Below the pieces are notes generated by a model. That model ran no database searches, had not been told where the DNA came from, and worked only from the letters and a program-made list of their open reading frames with translations. DNA of 64,000 bases. Source: CAZQFV01 sp964592645. Its GTDB lineage: Bacteria; Chloroflexota; Chloroflexia; DTKN01. The position numbers were made by a program, and so were the translations under genes. The number at the start of each line of letters is the position of its first letter. The stretch's first letter is position 1. Shown piece after piece: positions 52,644 to 62,228 of the stretch. The stretch spans positions 21,943-85,942 of the forward strand of contig CAZQFV010000018.1 in the NCBI GenBank assembly GCA_964592645.1, written 5' to 3'.

Positions 52644-53606
52644 ATGAACTCTGGCAGCAACCTGGAAAAGATCCTGCGCGCCGGCCACTTTGCCGTCACC
52701 GGGGAGCTGGGGCCCCCGCAGAGCGCCGATGCCGCGGTGATTGCCCGCAAGGCTGCCATCCTAAAGGGCTATGTGGACGCCGTCAACCTGACCGACAACC
52801 AGACGGCGGTGGTGCGGCTGTCGTCGATCGCTTCCGGCGTGCTGGTGCTGCAGCACGGCCTGGAGCCGGTCATCCAGATGACCTGCCGCGACCGCAACCG
52901 CATCGCCATGCAGAGCGACCTCCTGGGCGCCTACGCCCTGGGCTTGCGCAACCTGCTCTGCCTCACCGGCGATCACCAATCGTTCGGCAACCACCCCACC
53001 AGCAAGAACGTTTTCGACCTGGACTCGATGCAGCTCCTGCAGATGGTCCGAAGCTTGCGCGACGACAAAAAGTTTCTCTGCGGCGAAGAGATCAAGGGCC
53101 AGGAACCGCGCTTCTTCATCGGCGCCGCCTCCAACCCCTTTGCCGACCCCTTTGACTTCCGCCCCTACCGGTTGGGCAAAAAGGTGGCGGCGGGGGCCGA
53201 TTTCATCCAGACGCAACTGATCTATAACGTCCCGCGCTTTGCCGATTTCATGGAGCGGGTGCGCCGGCTGGGTCTCCATGAAAAGGTCTTTATCCTGGCC
53301 GGCGTTGGGCCGATCAAGACGGCCGGCGCGGCGCGCTACATGCGCGACAAGGTGCCGGGGATGGACGTGCCCAACGAGATCGTCGAGCGTATGGAGCGGG
53401 CGGTCGCCGATCTCCCCAAGGAAGACAAAAAGGCCCGGGCCGAGGCCTGGAAGCGCGAGGGCATCCAGCTTTGCGTGGACATCATCCAGCAGGTGCGCCA
53501 GATCCCCGGCGTGGCCGGGATCCATATCATGGCCATCGAGTGGGAGGAGGCCACGCCCGAGATCGTCAAGGCCGCCGGCCTGTACCCGCGCCCGGTCGTG
53601 GAATGA
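52644..53606 (+). CDS. metF: Methylenetetrahydrofolate reductase
   Basis: 320 residues from ATG 52644, 8 bases after AAGGAGA; a longer open frame begins inside metV. TIM-barrel MetF with VTGELGPPQSAD, GLRNLLCLTGDH, and FIQTQLIYNVPRFADFM. Reduces methylene-THF to methyl-THF with electrons from a flavin; acetogenic members use ferredoxin/NADH or partner Hdr proteins. Lies 73 bases after metV and 63 before hdrCB, so in one operon with both. Confidence 0.95.
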   Translation: MNSGSNLEKILRAGHFAVTGELGPPQSADAAVIARKAAILKGYVDAVNLTDNQTAVVRLSSIASGVLVLQHGLEPVIQMTCRDRNRIAMQSDLLGAYALGLRNLLCLTGDHQSFGNHPTSKNVFDLDSMQLLQMVRSLRDDKKFLCGEEIKGQEPRFFIGAASNPFADPFDFRPYRLGKKVAAGADFIQTQLIYNVPRFADFMERVRRLGLHEKVFILAGVGPIKTAGAARYMRDKVPGMDVPNEIVERMERAVADLPKEDKKARAEAWKREGIQLCVDIIQQVRQIPGVAGIHIMAIEWEEATPEIVKAAGLYPRPVVE

Positions 53607-53669
53607 AAAGACGCGCGGCCTGGACGGCGACCGGACCCGGATCCGTCCTAGCGGTTCGAGGAGATTGAT

Positions 53670-55112
53670 ATGCCCCGTTCAACCGATGTCGCCACCCTTT
53701 CCCTGGCCCAGACGATCCAGGAGCGCTGCGGGGAGAATGTCTTCCTCTGTTACCAGTGCAAAAAGTGCTCCGCCGGGTGCCCGGTGGTCGGCTACATGGA
53801 CCTGGCGCCCAATCAGTTGCTGCGCGCCGTTCAACTGGGCCAGGACGAGCGCGTCCTCAAGTCCAAGACGATCTGGATCTGCGCCAACTGCCAGACCTGC
53901 GTGACGCGCTGCCCGCACAACATCGACCTGCCCCGGGTCATGGACGTGGTCAAGCAGGTGGCCACCGAGCGGGGCATCAAGCCGGCCCTGGCCTCGATCC
54001 CGGTCTTTAACCAGGCGGCCCTGCGCGGCATCCAGATGTTCGGGCGGATGTACGAACTGGGGCTGCTGGGCGAGCTCAAGACGATCACCCTGTTCAAGGG
54101 GGCCGTCAATTTCAACCAGCTCCTGAAGGACGTCCGCATGGGCATCCAGATGTTCCTGGGCGGCAAGATCAAGGTCCTGCCGGAGGTCGGGCGCATCCCC
54201 AAGAATCTGGGGGCCGTCCAGCCCCGGGCCACCCCCGGCGCGGTGGCCTACTATCCCGGCTGCTCCCTGCACTCCACGGGCAAGGAGTATGACCTGTCCA
54301 CGCGCGCGGTCTGCGAGAAGCTGGGGCTGAAGCTGGAGGAGCCGGAGGGCTGGGTCTGCTGCGGCACGACGCCGGCCCACGCCGTCTCCCACGAGCTGGC
54401 CACCCGCCTGCCCATGCAGAACCTGGCCTATATCGAGGCCCTCGGCTACGATGAGGTGGCCGTCCCCTGCGCCGCCTGCTACTCGCGTTTCAAGTTCGCC
54501 CTGCACGACATGGCCCGCTACCCCGAACTGCGCGAGCAGGTGACCCAGGAGCTGGGCTATACCTATGGGAACAAGGTCAAGGTCAACCACATCATCGAGA
54601 CGATGATCGAGCGGGTGGGCACGGAAAGGATCGCCAGTTGGGTGATCCGCCCGCTCACCGGCCTCAAGGTGGTCTGCTACTACGGCTGCCTGATCACCCG
54701 CCCGCGGAACGTCACCGGCGCCGAGCACCACGAGTACCCCATGGAGTTGGACCTCCTCATGCGCGCCGTCGGGGCCGAGGTGCTGGATTGGAACTACAAG
54801 ACCGATTGCTGCGGCAACAACCTGACATTGACCGAGACCGACGTGGCCCTGAAGCTGACGCAGCGCATCCTGCACGACGCCAAGGCCGTGGGCGCCGAGG
54901 CGGTGGTCGTGGCCTGCCCGCTTTGCCAGGTGAACCTGGACGCCCGCCAGGGGCAGATTGCCCAAGAGTTCCAGGAAAAGTTCGATCTGCCCATCTTCTA
55001 CTACACCCAGCTCATGGGCCTGGCCCTGGGGCTGGAGCCGAAGCTGCTGCACATGGACACGCTCTTTGTCGATCCCAAGCCGCTCCTCAAGCAAAAGGGC
55101 CTGCTGACGTAG
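53670..55112 (+). CDS. HdrC-HdrB fusion, heterodisulfide-reductase-like subunit
   Basis: 480 residues. HdrC part (1-180): two ferredoxin-type clusters CYQCKKCSAGCP and CANCQTCVTRCP. HdrB part (190-475): two CCG modules, YPGCSLHSTG, WVCCGTT, PCAACY and YYGCLITRP, DCCGNN, ACPLCQ, which carry the noncubane [4Fe-4S] sites. No HdrA gene is adjacent, so the flavin/bifurcating partner must be elsewhere if used. With metV-metF this suggests an electron-supply module for methylene-THF reduction. Distinct from the dsrK-like protein and the membrane oxidoreductase at 32207-34234. Confidence 0.9.
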   Translation: MPRSTDVATLSLAQTIQERCGENVFLCYQCKKCSAGCPVVGYMDLAPNQLLRAVQLGQDERVLKSKTIWICANCQTCVTRCPHNIDLPRVMDVVKQVATERGIKPALASIPVFNQAALRGIQMFGRMYELGLLGELKTITLFKGAVNFNQLLKDVRMGIQMFLGGKIKVLPEVGRIPKNLGAVQPRATPGAVAYYPGCSLHSTGKEYDLSTRAVCEKLGLKLEEPEGWVCCGTTPAHAVSHELATRLPMQNLAYIEALGYDEVAVPCAACYSRFKFALHDMARYPELREQVTQELGYTYGNKVKVNHIIETMIERVGTERIASWVIRPLTGLKVVCYYGCLITRPRNVTGAEHHEYPMELDLLMRAVGAEVLDWNYKTDCCGNNLTLTETDVALKLTQRILHDAKAVGAEAVVVACPLCQVNLDARQGQIAQEFQEKFDLPIFYYTQLMGLALGLEPKLLHMDTLFVDPKPLLKQKGLLT

Positions 55113-55217
55113 GGCGACCCTTGGTCCGTCCCTGGGAAGATGGCGGACCCCCGTAGAGAACCTGCATTCATCCTCGCCGCCGGAAACGGCGGCGAGTTGG
55201 TCCAGAAGGAGGATGTT

Positions 55218-57437
55218 ATGCTCCGCCGGATCGTCGCTTTCGCCCTGGCCCTGGCCCTGTTGCTGACCCTGCCGCTGCCCCTGCTGGCCGCTCCCCCGGA
55301 GCAGGCCGGCCGGCAGATCGTGATCAGCCAGGTGGACACCGCCGATTGGCCCCGGGTGTCGCTCTACCTGAACGTCCTGGACGCCGGCGGCCGGCCGGTC
55401 GAGGGCCTGCCGGTCGGCAGCTTCCGCGTGCTGGAGGACGGGACGGAGGTCCAGGCGCTCGACTTTGCCGGCCTGGGCGAGCAGCGCCCGGTGGATGTCG
55501 TCTTTGTCCTGGATACGACATCGAGCATGGGCTCCTACATCGATGGGATCAAGCAGACCATCGTCACCTTTGCCGAAACGCTGGCCGGCCGCAACCGCAG
55601 CTACCGCCTGGCGCTGGTGACCTTTGGCGACAAGGTGCGCCAGACCTACTCGTTCACCGACCAGGTCTCGCAGTTTGTCTCCTGGGTGTCGTCCCAGCAG
55701 GCCGTGGGCGGCGGCGATCCGCCGGAGAACCCCTGGGGCGCGGCGCAGCACGCCGCCGGCATGCCCTTCCGCCCGGGCGTGCAGCGGCTGCTCGTGCTCA
55801 TCACCGACGCCCCGGCCCACAACTATGGAGATGCGCCCGATGAGGATGCCACCTTCACCGACCGCAACCTGACGCTGGAGAGGACGGTATCCCGGCTGCG
55901 CGCCGAGTCGATCAGCGTCTATGCGTTGTGCACGCCCGGCGCGCCCGAGTTTCCGGCCCTGGCGGAGCAGACCGGGGGCCGCTTCTACTCCATCTACGAC
56001 AACTTTACCGGCGCGCTCGACAGCCTGGGCGTGGCCCTGGCCAACCAGTACCGCTTCACCTATGAATCGCCGCGGCCGGCCTACGACGGCTCTACCCGCG
56101 GGGTGCAGGTCACGGTCGGGACGGCCGCCGGCGCAGCCGCCTACGTGGCTCCCACGACGCGCTCCCCCCACCCGCGCTACCGCAGCGGCCCGGTGGAGCT
56201 GTACAACTCCCTGCCCACGCCGCTGCAGATCTCGACCGACCCCCGGGTCGTCGGCACCAACCTTTTCGTGGCCCTGCTCATCGCGCTGCTCTTTGGGCTG
56301 ACCTCGACGGTCCTGAACGATACCCTGAACGCCAACCGCGACGCCTTTGAAAACAGCCGGCCGGGCCGGGCCCTGGCCGCCCTGAAGCGGGCCGGCGGAT
56401 CGGTCGCCCGCCGGCTGGGGGCGGTGGCCCTGCCGGGGGGAGGGGCCGGCCCGGGGGACGCGGCCGGCCGACAGCGGCGCATCCGCGACATCGTGCAGGT
56501 GGGACTCTTTCTCGTGGTCACCGCCCTGATCGCCTGCTTCCTGGAACCCTCCTTCCGTTTCTTCACCTGGTCCGGCGTGGGGGTCTTTTTCGCCATGCTC
56601 CTCTCCGTCGGCCTGGTGAACACGACCTACGAGGGCTCGCAGGTGGTGGTCGCCCGCCGCTTTCGCCTGGACGCCGCCCTGCGTCTCAATCCTATCGGCA
56701 TCCTCGTGGCGTTGGGCTGCGTGCTGCTGTCGCGGGCGGTCGGCTTTGTCCCCGGCTACCTCTACGGCGTGGCCGGCGGCTATGCCCTGGGCGCGGCCGC
56801 AGACCTGAGCCGCCGCCGCGAGGCGGCCATCGGCGGCACGGCCCTGGCGTCAACCCTGCTCCTGGCCCTCTTTTCCTGGGCGCTGACCATCCCCACCTCG
56901 CTGCTCCTCGACGCCGTGGGCGGGAGCAAGTTTCTCGCCGGGCTCTTCGGCGGCATCCAAGACGGCCTGCTGACCATCTTCTTTGTGGGGCTGGAGGTGG
57001 TCTTCCTGGAGATGTTCCCGCTCCGCCCGACGAATGGCTCGGTCCTCTTCCAGTGGAGCAAGGTCGCCTGGGGGGCGGCCTTTGCGGTGGTGGGGTTCAT
57101 CGCCCTGCACACCTTGCTGACGCCTAGCAGCGCCTACCTGGACACGGTGCGCAACACCGGCCTGGGCCTGCTCCTGGGGATGCTGGCCCTCTACTCGGTG
57201 CTCACCTTTGCCCTGTGGTACTACTTCGAGCGGCGCCGACTGCGCCAGGCGGCTGGTGTCTGCCCGGCCTGCCGGCGCGACAACGGGCCGGCGGCGCGCT
57301 TCTGCGCCGGCTGTGGAACGGCCCTGGGGGCTCCCCAGAAAAAGGGCCGGCGCGGCCAATGGTTGGTCATCGTCCTGGGCGCGCTCTGGGGGCTGGTGCT
57401 GGTGGCCGTAGTCCTGGCGCTGCTGGGGTTGGGATAG
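55218..57437 (+). CDS. vWA-domain membrane protein with C-terminal zinc ribbon
   Basis: 739 residues from ATG 55218, behind AGAAGGAGG. Signal peptide (about 1-24, LLAAPP). vWA domain (about 70-290) with a MIDAS variant DTTSSMGSY (Thr where Ser is usual) and LITDAPAH. Then about seven membrane helices (350-680) and a double CxxC ribbon, CPACRRDNG and FCAGCG (about 693-715), followed by a last hydrophobic segment. Substrate or partner unknown. The stop lies 40 bases before the next membrane protein gene. Confidence 0.75.
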   Translation: MLRRIVAFALALALLLTLPLPLLAAPPEQAGRQIVISQVDTADWPRVSLYLNVLDAGGRPVEGLPVGSFRVLEDGTEVQALDFAGLGEQRPVDVVFVLDTTSSMGSYIDGIKQTIVTFAETLAGRNRSYRLALVTFGDKVRQTYSFTDQVSQFVSWVSSQQAVGGGDPPENPWGAAQHAAGMPFRPGVQRLLVLITDAPAHNYGDAPDEDATFTDRNLTLERTVSRLRAESISVYALCTPGAPEFPALAEQTGGRFYSIYDNFTGALDSLGVALANQYRFTYESPRPAYDGSTRGVQVTVGTAAGAAAYVAPTTRSPHPRYRSGPVELYNSLPTPLQISTDPRVVGTNLFVALLIALLFGLTSTVLNDTLNANRDAFENSRPGRALAALKRAGGSVARRLGAVALPGGGAGPGDAAGRQRRIRDIVQVGLFLVVTALIACFLEPSFRFFTWSGVGVFFAMLLSVGLVNTTYEGSQVVVARRFRLDAALRLNPIGILVALGCVLLSRAVGFVPGYLYGVAGGYALGAAADLSRRREAAIGGTALASTLLLALFSWALTIPTSLLLDAVGGSKFLAGLFGGIQDGLLTIFFVGLEVVFLEMFPLRPTNGSVLFQWSKVAWGAAFAVVGFIALHTLLTPSSAYLDTVRNTGLGLLLGMLALYSVLTFALWYYFERRRLRQAAGVCPACRRDNGPAARFCAGCGTALGAPQKKGRRGQWLVIVLGALWGLVLVAVVLALLGLG

Positions 57438-57477
57438 TTGGCGTTCGAACGTTTCTCTCCGTGTCCTGGGTGCCCCG

Positions 57478-59460
57478 ATGTCCTGGCTGCAACGGCTCCA
57501 GAGTGAGTTGGCCTGGTGGAAGCGGACCCTCTTCGAGGCGCCGCTCTACGGCCTGCTGCTCCTGGCGATCGCCGCCGGCCTGCTGGCCTACCAGGTCCGT
57601 GTCCCGGCCCGGGTGGATGTCGGCGGCCCGCACGATGCCCCCTATCTGAGCTCCTTCTACGCCCCGGAGCCCGACCCCATCAGGTTCCCGGAGGCGCAGG
57701 AGAACTACCGCTGGACGCGCGACACGGTCGGCATCGATCTCCTGGGCCTGGGCCAGCAGCCGGCCGAGGTGCGCCTGCGCCTGCAGGCCTACCGGCCGGC
57801 GGGGGTCGCTCCGGCGCAGGCTTCTCTCTGGATAGGGGGCAACCGGCTGCTGGAGACCCCGGTTGGGCCCCAGGGCCAAGTCTACCGGGTCCTGGTCGCC
57901 CCCCAGTTGCTGCCGGCCGGCGACCTGCACCTGGTGCTGCGCTCCAGCACCTTCCGCCCGTCGGGGGATGCCCGCGACCTGGGCGTGACCGTGGACTGGC
58001 TGGAGGCGCTCCCGGTCGGCGTCGGCTGGGTGGAGCCGTCCTGGTACCAGGTCGGCACCCTGGCCGGCGTGGCCCTGCTGTCCTACCTGCTGCTGCGCCG
58101 GCTGGGGCTGAGCCGGGCCGGGACGGCGTTGGCCGGCGGCGCCGCCGTCCTGCTGCTGGGCCATCTCCTGGCTTATCAGCGCCTGTGGCTGACCTATTAC
58201 ACGACCACGCTGGTGGTCCTGCTGGCGGTGGGGTGCGGGGTGGCGGCCCTCTGGGGGGGATGGACGGCGGGGGCGAAGCGCTCGCCATCTCCCGGCCGCG
58301 GTGCCCCTGCGCTGCCGGCGGCAGTGCCCGCACCGGGGCCAGGGACACCGGTGGCGAGAGCTTCCCCCCTGCCGGCCGCCGCCATCCTCCTCCTGGTCGC
58401 CCTCCTGCGGATGGGGGGTATTCTCTACCCCCAGTTTCGCAGCAGCGATCTGCTGATGCATGTCCATAATTTGCAGTACGATGTCCGTCCCGGCAACCTT
58501 TTCTTCACCGAGAAGCTGCCGGACATCAACCTGCCGGCGCCCTATCCGCCGGGGCTCTACCTGGCGGTGCTGCCGGCCACGCTGGTCTGGAACGACCTGC
58601 CCCGGCTGATGGAGGCCGCCGGTGTGGTGCTGGACGGGCTGGCCGGCCTGCTCCTCTACATGCTGGCGCGCCGGCTGAGCGGGCGCCGGGACGTGGCGCT
58701 GCTGGCGCTGCTCGTGCAGCAGGTAGCCCCGGTGACCTTTCTCCTCTTCTCCTGGGGCAATTATACCAACATGTTCAGCCGGGTGACGCTGCTGCTGGCG
58801 CTGGTGCTGCTGGCGGCGGGCCGATGGCGCCGGCAGGGATGGCGGGGGTGGGGCCTCCTTGTCGCGGCCATGGCGCTGGTGCTGTTGAGCCACTTTGCCG
58901 ACAGCCTGCTCCTGGGTGGGTTGGTGCTGACCACGGCAGCCCTGGCCCTGGCGCGCCCCGCCGGCCGGCCGGCCGCCTTCCGCCTGCTGGCCGCCCTGGC
59001 CGCCGCCGGGGTCGTCGTCGGGGCGCTCTACTACAGCGCGCCGCCGATCTGGGAGGCGCTGCGCGGCGGGCTGCAGCAGGCGCTGGCGGGGACGGGGCGC
59101 TCCGGCGGCTTTGTCAACCCGCTGCCGCAGTTCCTGGCGCACGTCCAGGCGCCGCTGGCGCTGCTGGCCCTGCCGGGGCTGGCGATGCTCGTCCGTCCCG
59201 CGCGGCGCTGGCCTATGGCCGTGCTGGGCGGGGCGCTGCTGGTGGCCGTGGGTTTTGGCCTGGCCCAGGCGCTGGTGGGGTTCTCCTCGCGCTACTCCCT
59301 CTTCATCCTGCCGGTGCTGGCGCTGGGGACGGGCATAGTGCTGGCCGGCCTGCGGAAAAAGGGCCGGGCCGGCCGCCTGGTGGTGGGGCTTCTGTTGGCC
59401 GGCCTGGTGGTCAACGGCGTGTGGACCTGGTGTTGGGTGATCGGGTTCGGCCAGCGCTAG
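57478..59460 (+). CDS. Polytopic membrane protein, unknown function
   Basis: 660 residues. One N-terminal helix (about 20-45), a large external domain (about 50-185) with beta-rich character, then about 12 hydrophobic helices (190-655) with an alanine/proline-rich loop at about 260-300. This looks like the membrane glycosyltransferase-like (GT-C) or YfhO-type proteins, but no motif settles it. The WNDLPRLMEAAG and FLLFSWGNYTNMFSR segments are candidates for conserved loops. Confidence 0.6.
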   Translation: MSWLQRLQSELAWWKRTLFEAPLYGLLLLAIAAGLLAYQVRVPARVDVGGPHDAPYLSSFYAPEPDPIRFPEAQENYRWTRDTVGIDLLGLGQQPAEVRLRLQAYRPAGVAPAQASLWIGGNRLLETPVGPQGQVYRVLVAPQLLPAGDLHLVLRSSTFRPSGDARDLGVTVDWLEALPVGVGWVEPSWYQVGTLAGVALLSYLLLRRLGLSRAGTALAGGAAVLLLGHLLAYQRLWLTYYTTTLVVLLAVGCGVAALWGGWTAGAKRSPSPGRGAPALPAAVPAPGPGTPVARASPLPAAAILLLVALLRMGGILYPQFRSSDLLMHVHNLQYDVRPGNLFFTEKLPDINLPAPYPPGLYLAVLPATLVWNDLPRLMEAAGVVLDGLAGLLLYMLARRLSGRRDVALLALLVQQVAPVTFLLFSWGNYTNMFSRVTLLLALVLLAAGRWRRQGWRGWGLLVAAMALVLLSHFADSLLLGGLVLTTAALALARPAGRPAAFRLLAALAAAGVVVGALYYSAPPIWEALRGGLQQALAGTGRSGGFVNPLPQFLAHVQAPLALLALPGLAMLVRPARRWPMAVLGGALLVAVGFGLAQALVGFSSRYSLFILPVLALGTGIVLAGLRKKGRAGRLVVGLLLAGLVVNGVWTWCWVIGFGQR

Positions 59461-59489
59461 GGGACTAGGCGGCCCCGGACCACTCCCCG

Positions 59490-60107
59490 TCAGAGCAATT
59501 TCCTGCCCAATGCGTCGAGGGCCTCGATCTCGGCCGAGGCGGCCGGGCTCCCCGGGTATTCCGCGGCCAGGAGGGTCCAGACCATCGTGTCGCGCGGCGG
59601 GCTGCCGGGCGCGACCTCGCGCTGGCGCAGGGTGGCCTCGTGGACAAAGCCCAGCTTGCGCGGCACCGCCGCGCTGCGGAGGTTTCCCGGCGCGCACTGG
59701 ATCTCAACCCGTAACACCTGGTTGACCTCGAAGGCGACCCGCGTCAGGGCCGCTGCCGCCTCGGTGGCCAGCCCCTGGTTGATATGCGCCATGTCGATCC
59801 AGTAGCCGATCTCCAGCGCCCGTTCCCCGGCGCGGGTGTGCAGCCCGCTGCCGCCCAGGACCTGCGTTTCCTCGCGGTTCAGGATGCCGTAGGTATAATC
59901 GAGGTCGGCGTCGAAGCGGCTGCGGCGCTGGCGCAGCCAGGCGATGCGCGCCTCCAGGTCGAGGGGCTCGTCGTGAGCCCAGGACATCCAGGGGCGCAAG
60001 TGCTCCAGGTTGGCGACAATGGCCTCCTGGAGGAGCGGCGCGTCGCGCGGTTCCCAGCAGCGCAATACCAGGCGGCGGGTGTGGATGCGGTAGGCCGGGT
60101 TGGCCAT
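59490..60107 (-). CDS. RimJ/RimL-like GNAT acetyltransferase
   Basis: 205 residues. RimJ/RimL pattern: TRRLVLRCWEPRDAPLLQEA at the N-terminus, EIGYWIDMAHINQGLATEAAAALT with the acetyl-CoA loop, and AVPRKLGFVHEA. Acceptor is unknown: protein N-terminus, aminoacyl group or small molecule. Divergent from the methyltransferase gene, with its own -10 at 60152-60157. Confidence 0.85.
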   Translation of the reverse strand: MANPAYRIHTRRLVLRCWEPRDAPLLQEAIVANLEHLRPWMSWAHDEPLDLEARIAWLRQRRSRFDADLDYTYGILNREETQVLGGSGLHTRAGERALEIGYWIDMAHINQGLATEAAAALTRVAFEVNQVLRVEIQCAPGNLRSAAVPRKLGFVHEATLRQREVAPGSPPRDTMVWTLLAAEYPGSPAASAEIEALDALGRKLL

Positions 60108-60109
60108 CT

Positions 60110-60182
60110 TTGCCCCCCAGGTGGTTGGATATGGTATAATGTCTCCAGGAAATTATATACCATGGCCCTATCGGAAAGTCAA
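60110..60182. promoter_or_regulatory. Back-to-back promoters and palindrome between a GNAT and a methyltransferase gene
   Basis: Rightward: TTGCCC (60110-60115), 19 bases, TATAAT (60135-60140). Leftward: TTGACT (60177-60182), 19 bases, TATAAT (60152-60157). ATGGTATA (60131-60138) and TATACCAT (60156-60163) form an inverted repeat over both -10 boxes, so one bound protein could shut both. Confidence 0.5.
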
Positions 60183-60184
60183 CG

Positions 60185-61036
60185 ATGGAGACGACAGAGG
60201 ATCGCCTGGAGTCGGAGCTAGCCGGCCTGATCGCTCCCTGGCTGGAGCACATGCGCTGGCGCAAGGACTTTGCGGCCTGGCGCGAGCGCCGGCTCTACCA
60301 GGAGCGTTACCAGTTCGGCCACCTGGCCGGCGCGGGGGCCGTCTTGGGCGATGTGCGCGGAAAGCGCGTCCTCGACCTGGGGGCGGGCATGGGCGGTTTC
60401 ACCGTGGCCCTGGCCCGGGAAGGGGCCTGTGTACAGGCCGTCGAGTTCAACGGGGCCTATTGCCGCATCGCTCGGCTGCGCGGCCGGCGCTACGGCCTGG
60501 ACCTGCCGGTTGTCCAGGCCGCCGGCGAGGCCCTGCCCCTGGCCGATGGGTCTTTCGACCTGGTCTGCTCCTGGGACGTGCTGGAGCATGTGCAGGACCC
60601 GCCGGCCGTGCTGCGGGAGATTCACCGCGTGCTGCGCCCGGGTGGGGCGGCCCTGCTCACCGTGATCAACCGCTGCGCTTTCCGCGACCCCCACTACCAT
60701 CTCCCCGGCCTCAACTGGCTGCCGCGCTCCTGGGCGGAAGCCTGGATCCGCCGGGCAGCCCGCGGCAAGGAAGGCGGCCCCTTTGCCGACCGCCAGCGCC
60801 TGAGCGAGATGCACTATTACCGTTGGGGGCAGTTCGTCCGGCTGGCGGGCGAGGCCGGCCTGCGGGCAGAGGATGTCCAGGAGAAGCGGCTGCTGTCCGG
60901 GACGCTCCCGAGCCGCCGACCGGCCCGGCGCTTTCTGCGGCGTCTGCTGCGGGCCGTGGGACTGGAGCGCCCGGCCTACCGGGCCGCGCGGACCCTTTTT
61001 CTGCCCTACTTCGAGGTTGTCCTGTGGAAAAAGTAG
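60185..61036 (+). CDS. SAM-dependent methyltransferase (Methyltransf_11/25 type)
   Basis: 283 residues. Motif I VLDLGAGMGGFTVALAREG (about 63-81); motif with FDLVCSWDVLEHV (about 127-139); motif post-I VEFNGAYC. The C-terminal part is basic and hydrophobic. Acceptor unknown; its overlap with a glycosyltransferase gene points to cell-surface glycans or lipids. The stop overlaps the start of the next gene by 13 bases. Confidence 0.9.
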   Translation: METTEDRLESELAGLIAPWLEHMRWRKDFAAWRERRLYQERYQFGHLAGAGAVLGDVRGKRVLDLGAGMGGFTVALAREGACVQAVEFNGAYCRIARLRGRRYGLDLPVVQAAGEALPLADGSFDLVCSWDVLEHVQDPPAVLREIHRVLRPGGAALLTVINRCAFRDPHYHLPGLNWLPRSWAEAWIRRAARGKEGGPFADRQRLSEMHYYRWGQFVRLAGEAGLRAEDVQEKRLLSGTLPSRRPARRFLRRLLRAVGLERPAYRAARTLFLPYFEVVLWKK

Positions 61037-62163
61037 CGCTCTACAACCTGACGACCACGGTGGTGACCGGCGGGGTAGAGACCTTTGTCTGGGAACTGGG
61101 CCGCGAGCTACAGCGGCGGGGGCTCACGGTGCACCTGGTGGCCGGCTGCAGCCCGCACCCCGACCGCTACCCGGAGCTGACCGTCATTCGCCGGCCGTTC
61201 CTGGGGCGCGAGCTATTTCGCCGTTTCCCCGGCCTGCGGCGGGCCTATGCTCCGACCAAACTGCTGGAACGCCTGTCCTTTGCCGTCACCACCCTGCCGC
61301 TGTTGCTGCGCGAGCGCTACGCCATCCTGCACATCCAGAAACCCTACGACTTGCCCGTGGCGCTGCTGGTGCGGCGGCTGGCGGGCACCAAGGTCGTCTT
61401 CGGCTGTCACGGGGAGGATTTCTTCCCCGGCGACCGCCTCCTGGGGAAGCGCGCCGATATCGCCGTCTCCTGCAGCGCCTACAACGCCGCGACGATCGAG
61501 CGCCACTATGGCATCTTGCCGCAGGTGGTCTTCAACGGCTACGACGCCGAGCTGTTCTACCCGCGCGACCCCGACGGGGCTCTGCGGCGGCAGTTGGCGC
61601 CGCAGGGGGAACGGATCGTCCTCTACGCCGGCCGGCTGATCCCTTGGAAGGGGGTGCAGTACGCGATTGCCGCCCTGGAAAAGGTGCCGGGCGCGATTCT
61701 GGCGATTGCCGGGGACGGCCACTATCGGGCGACATTGGAGGAGCAGGTCCAGGCGGCCGGTCTGGGGGAACGGGTGCGCTTCCTGGGAGCGGTGCCGCAC
61801 GAGGGATTGCCGCGGCTGCTGGCGGTGAGCGATGTCCTGGTGGCCACCTCGTTTGCCAGCGAGACCTTTGGGATCGCCCTGGTGGAGGCCCAGGCCTGCG
61901 GGGTGCCGGTGGTGGCCAGCCGCTTCGGCGGCTTTCCGGAGGTGGTGCGGGATGGGGAGACGGGGCTGCTCGTGCCGCCGCAGGACCCGGAGGCGCTGGC
62001 CGCCGCCCTGCGCTCGCTGCTGGCCGACGAAGGCCGGCGGCGGCAGATGGGCCAGGCCGGCCGGCTGTGGGTGCGGGAGAGCTTTGGCTGGGAAAGGGTC
62101 GCCGAGCGCGTGCTCCAGGCGTACCGGCAGGTCTCGACTTCCAGGGCCTGGGGGGCAAAGTAG
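61024..62163 (+). CDS. Family 4 glycosyltransferase (GT-B fold)
   Basis: 379 residues from GTG 61024. GT4 hallmarks: GGVETFVWELGRELQRRG near the N-terminus, VLYAGRLIPWKGVQYAI (about 200-216), and the EX7E motif ETFGIALVE with QACGVPVVAS. Transfers a sugar from a nucleotide donor with retention; donor and acceptor unknown. Translationally coupled to the methyltransferase. Confidence 0.92.
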   Translation: MEKVALYNLTTTVVTGGVETFVWELGRELQRRGLTVHLVAGCSPHPDRYPELTVIRRPFLGRELFRRFPGLRRAYAPTKLLERLSFAVTTLPLLLRERYAILHIQKPYDLPVALLVRRLAGTKVVFGCHGEDFFPGDRLLGKRADIAVSCSAYNAATIERHYGILPQVVFNGYDAELFYPRDPDGALRRQLAPQGERIVLYAGRLIPWKGVQYAIAALEKVPGAILAIAGDGHYRATLEEQVQAAGLGERVRFLGAVPHEGLPRLLAVSDVLVATSFASETFGIALVEAQACGVPVVASRFGGFPEVVRDGETGLLVPPQDPEALAAALRSLLADEGRRRQMGQAGRLWVRESFGWERVAERVLQAYRQVSTSRAWGAK

Positions 62164-62228
62164 CGCCGCACTTCCCCTGGCGCGTTGCTCCCTCCTCGAC
62201 GAAGCCACGGCGTTACTGACCCCTGTAT

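Noticed and set aside
53679..56171. Long minus-strand frame across hdrCB and the vWA gene
   Set aside because: It spans two well-supported plus-strand genes, and no motif supports it.
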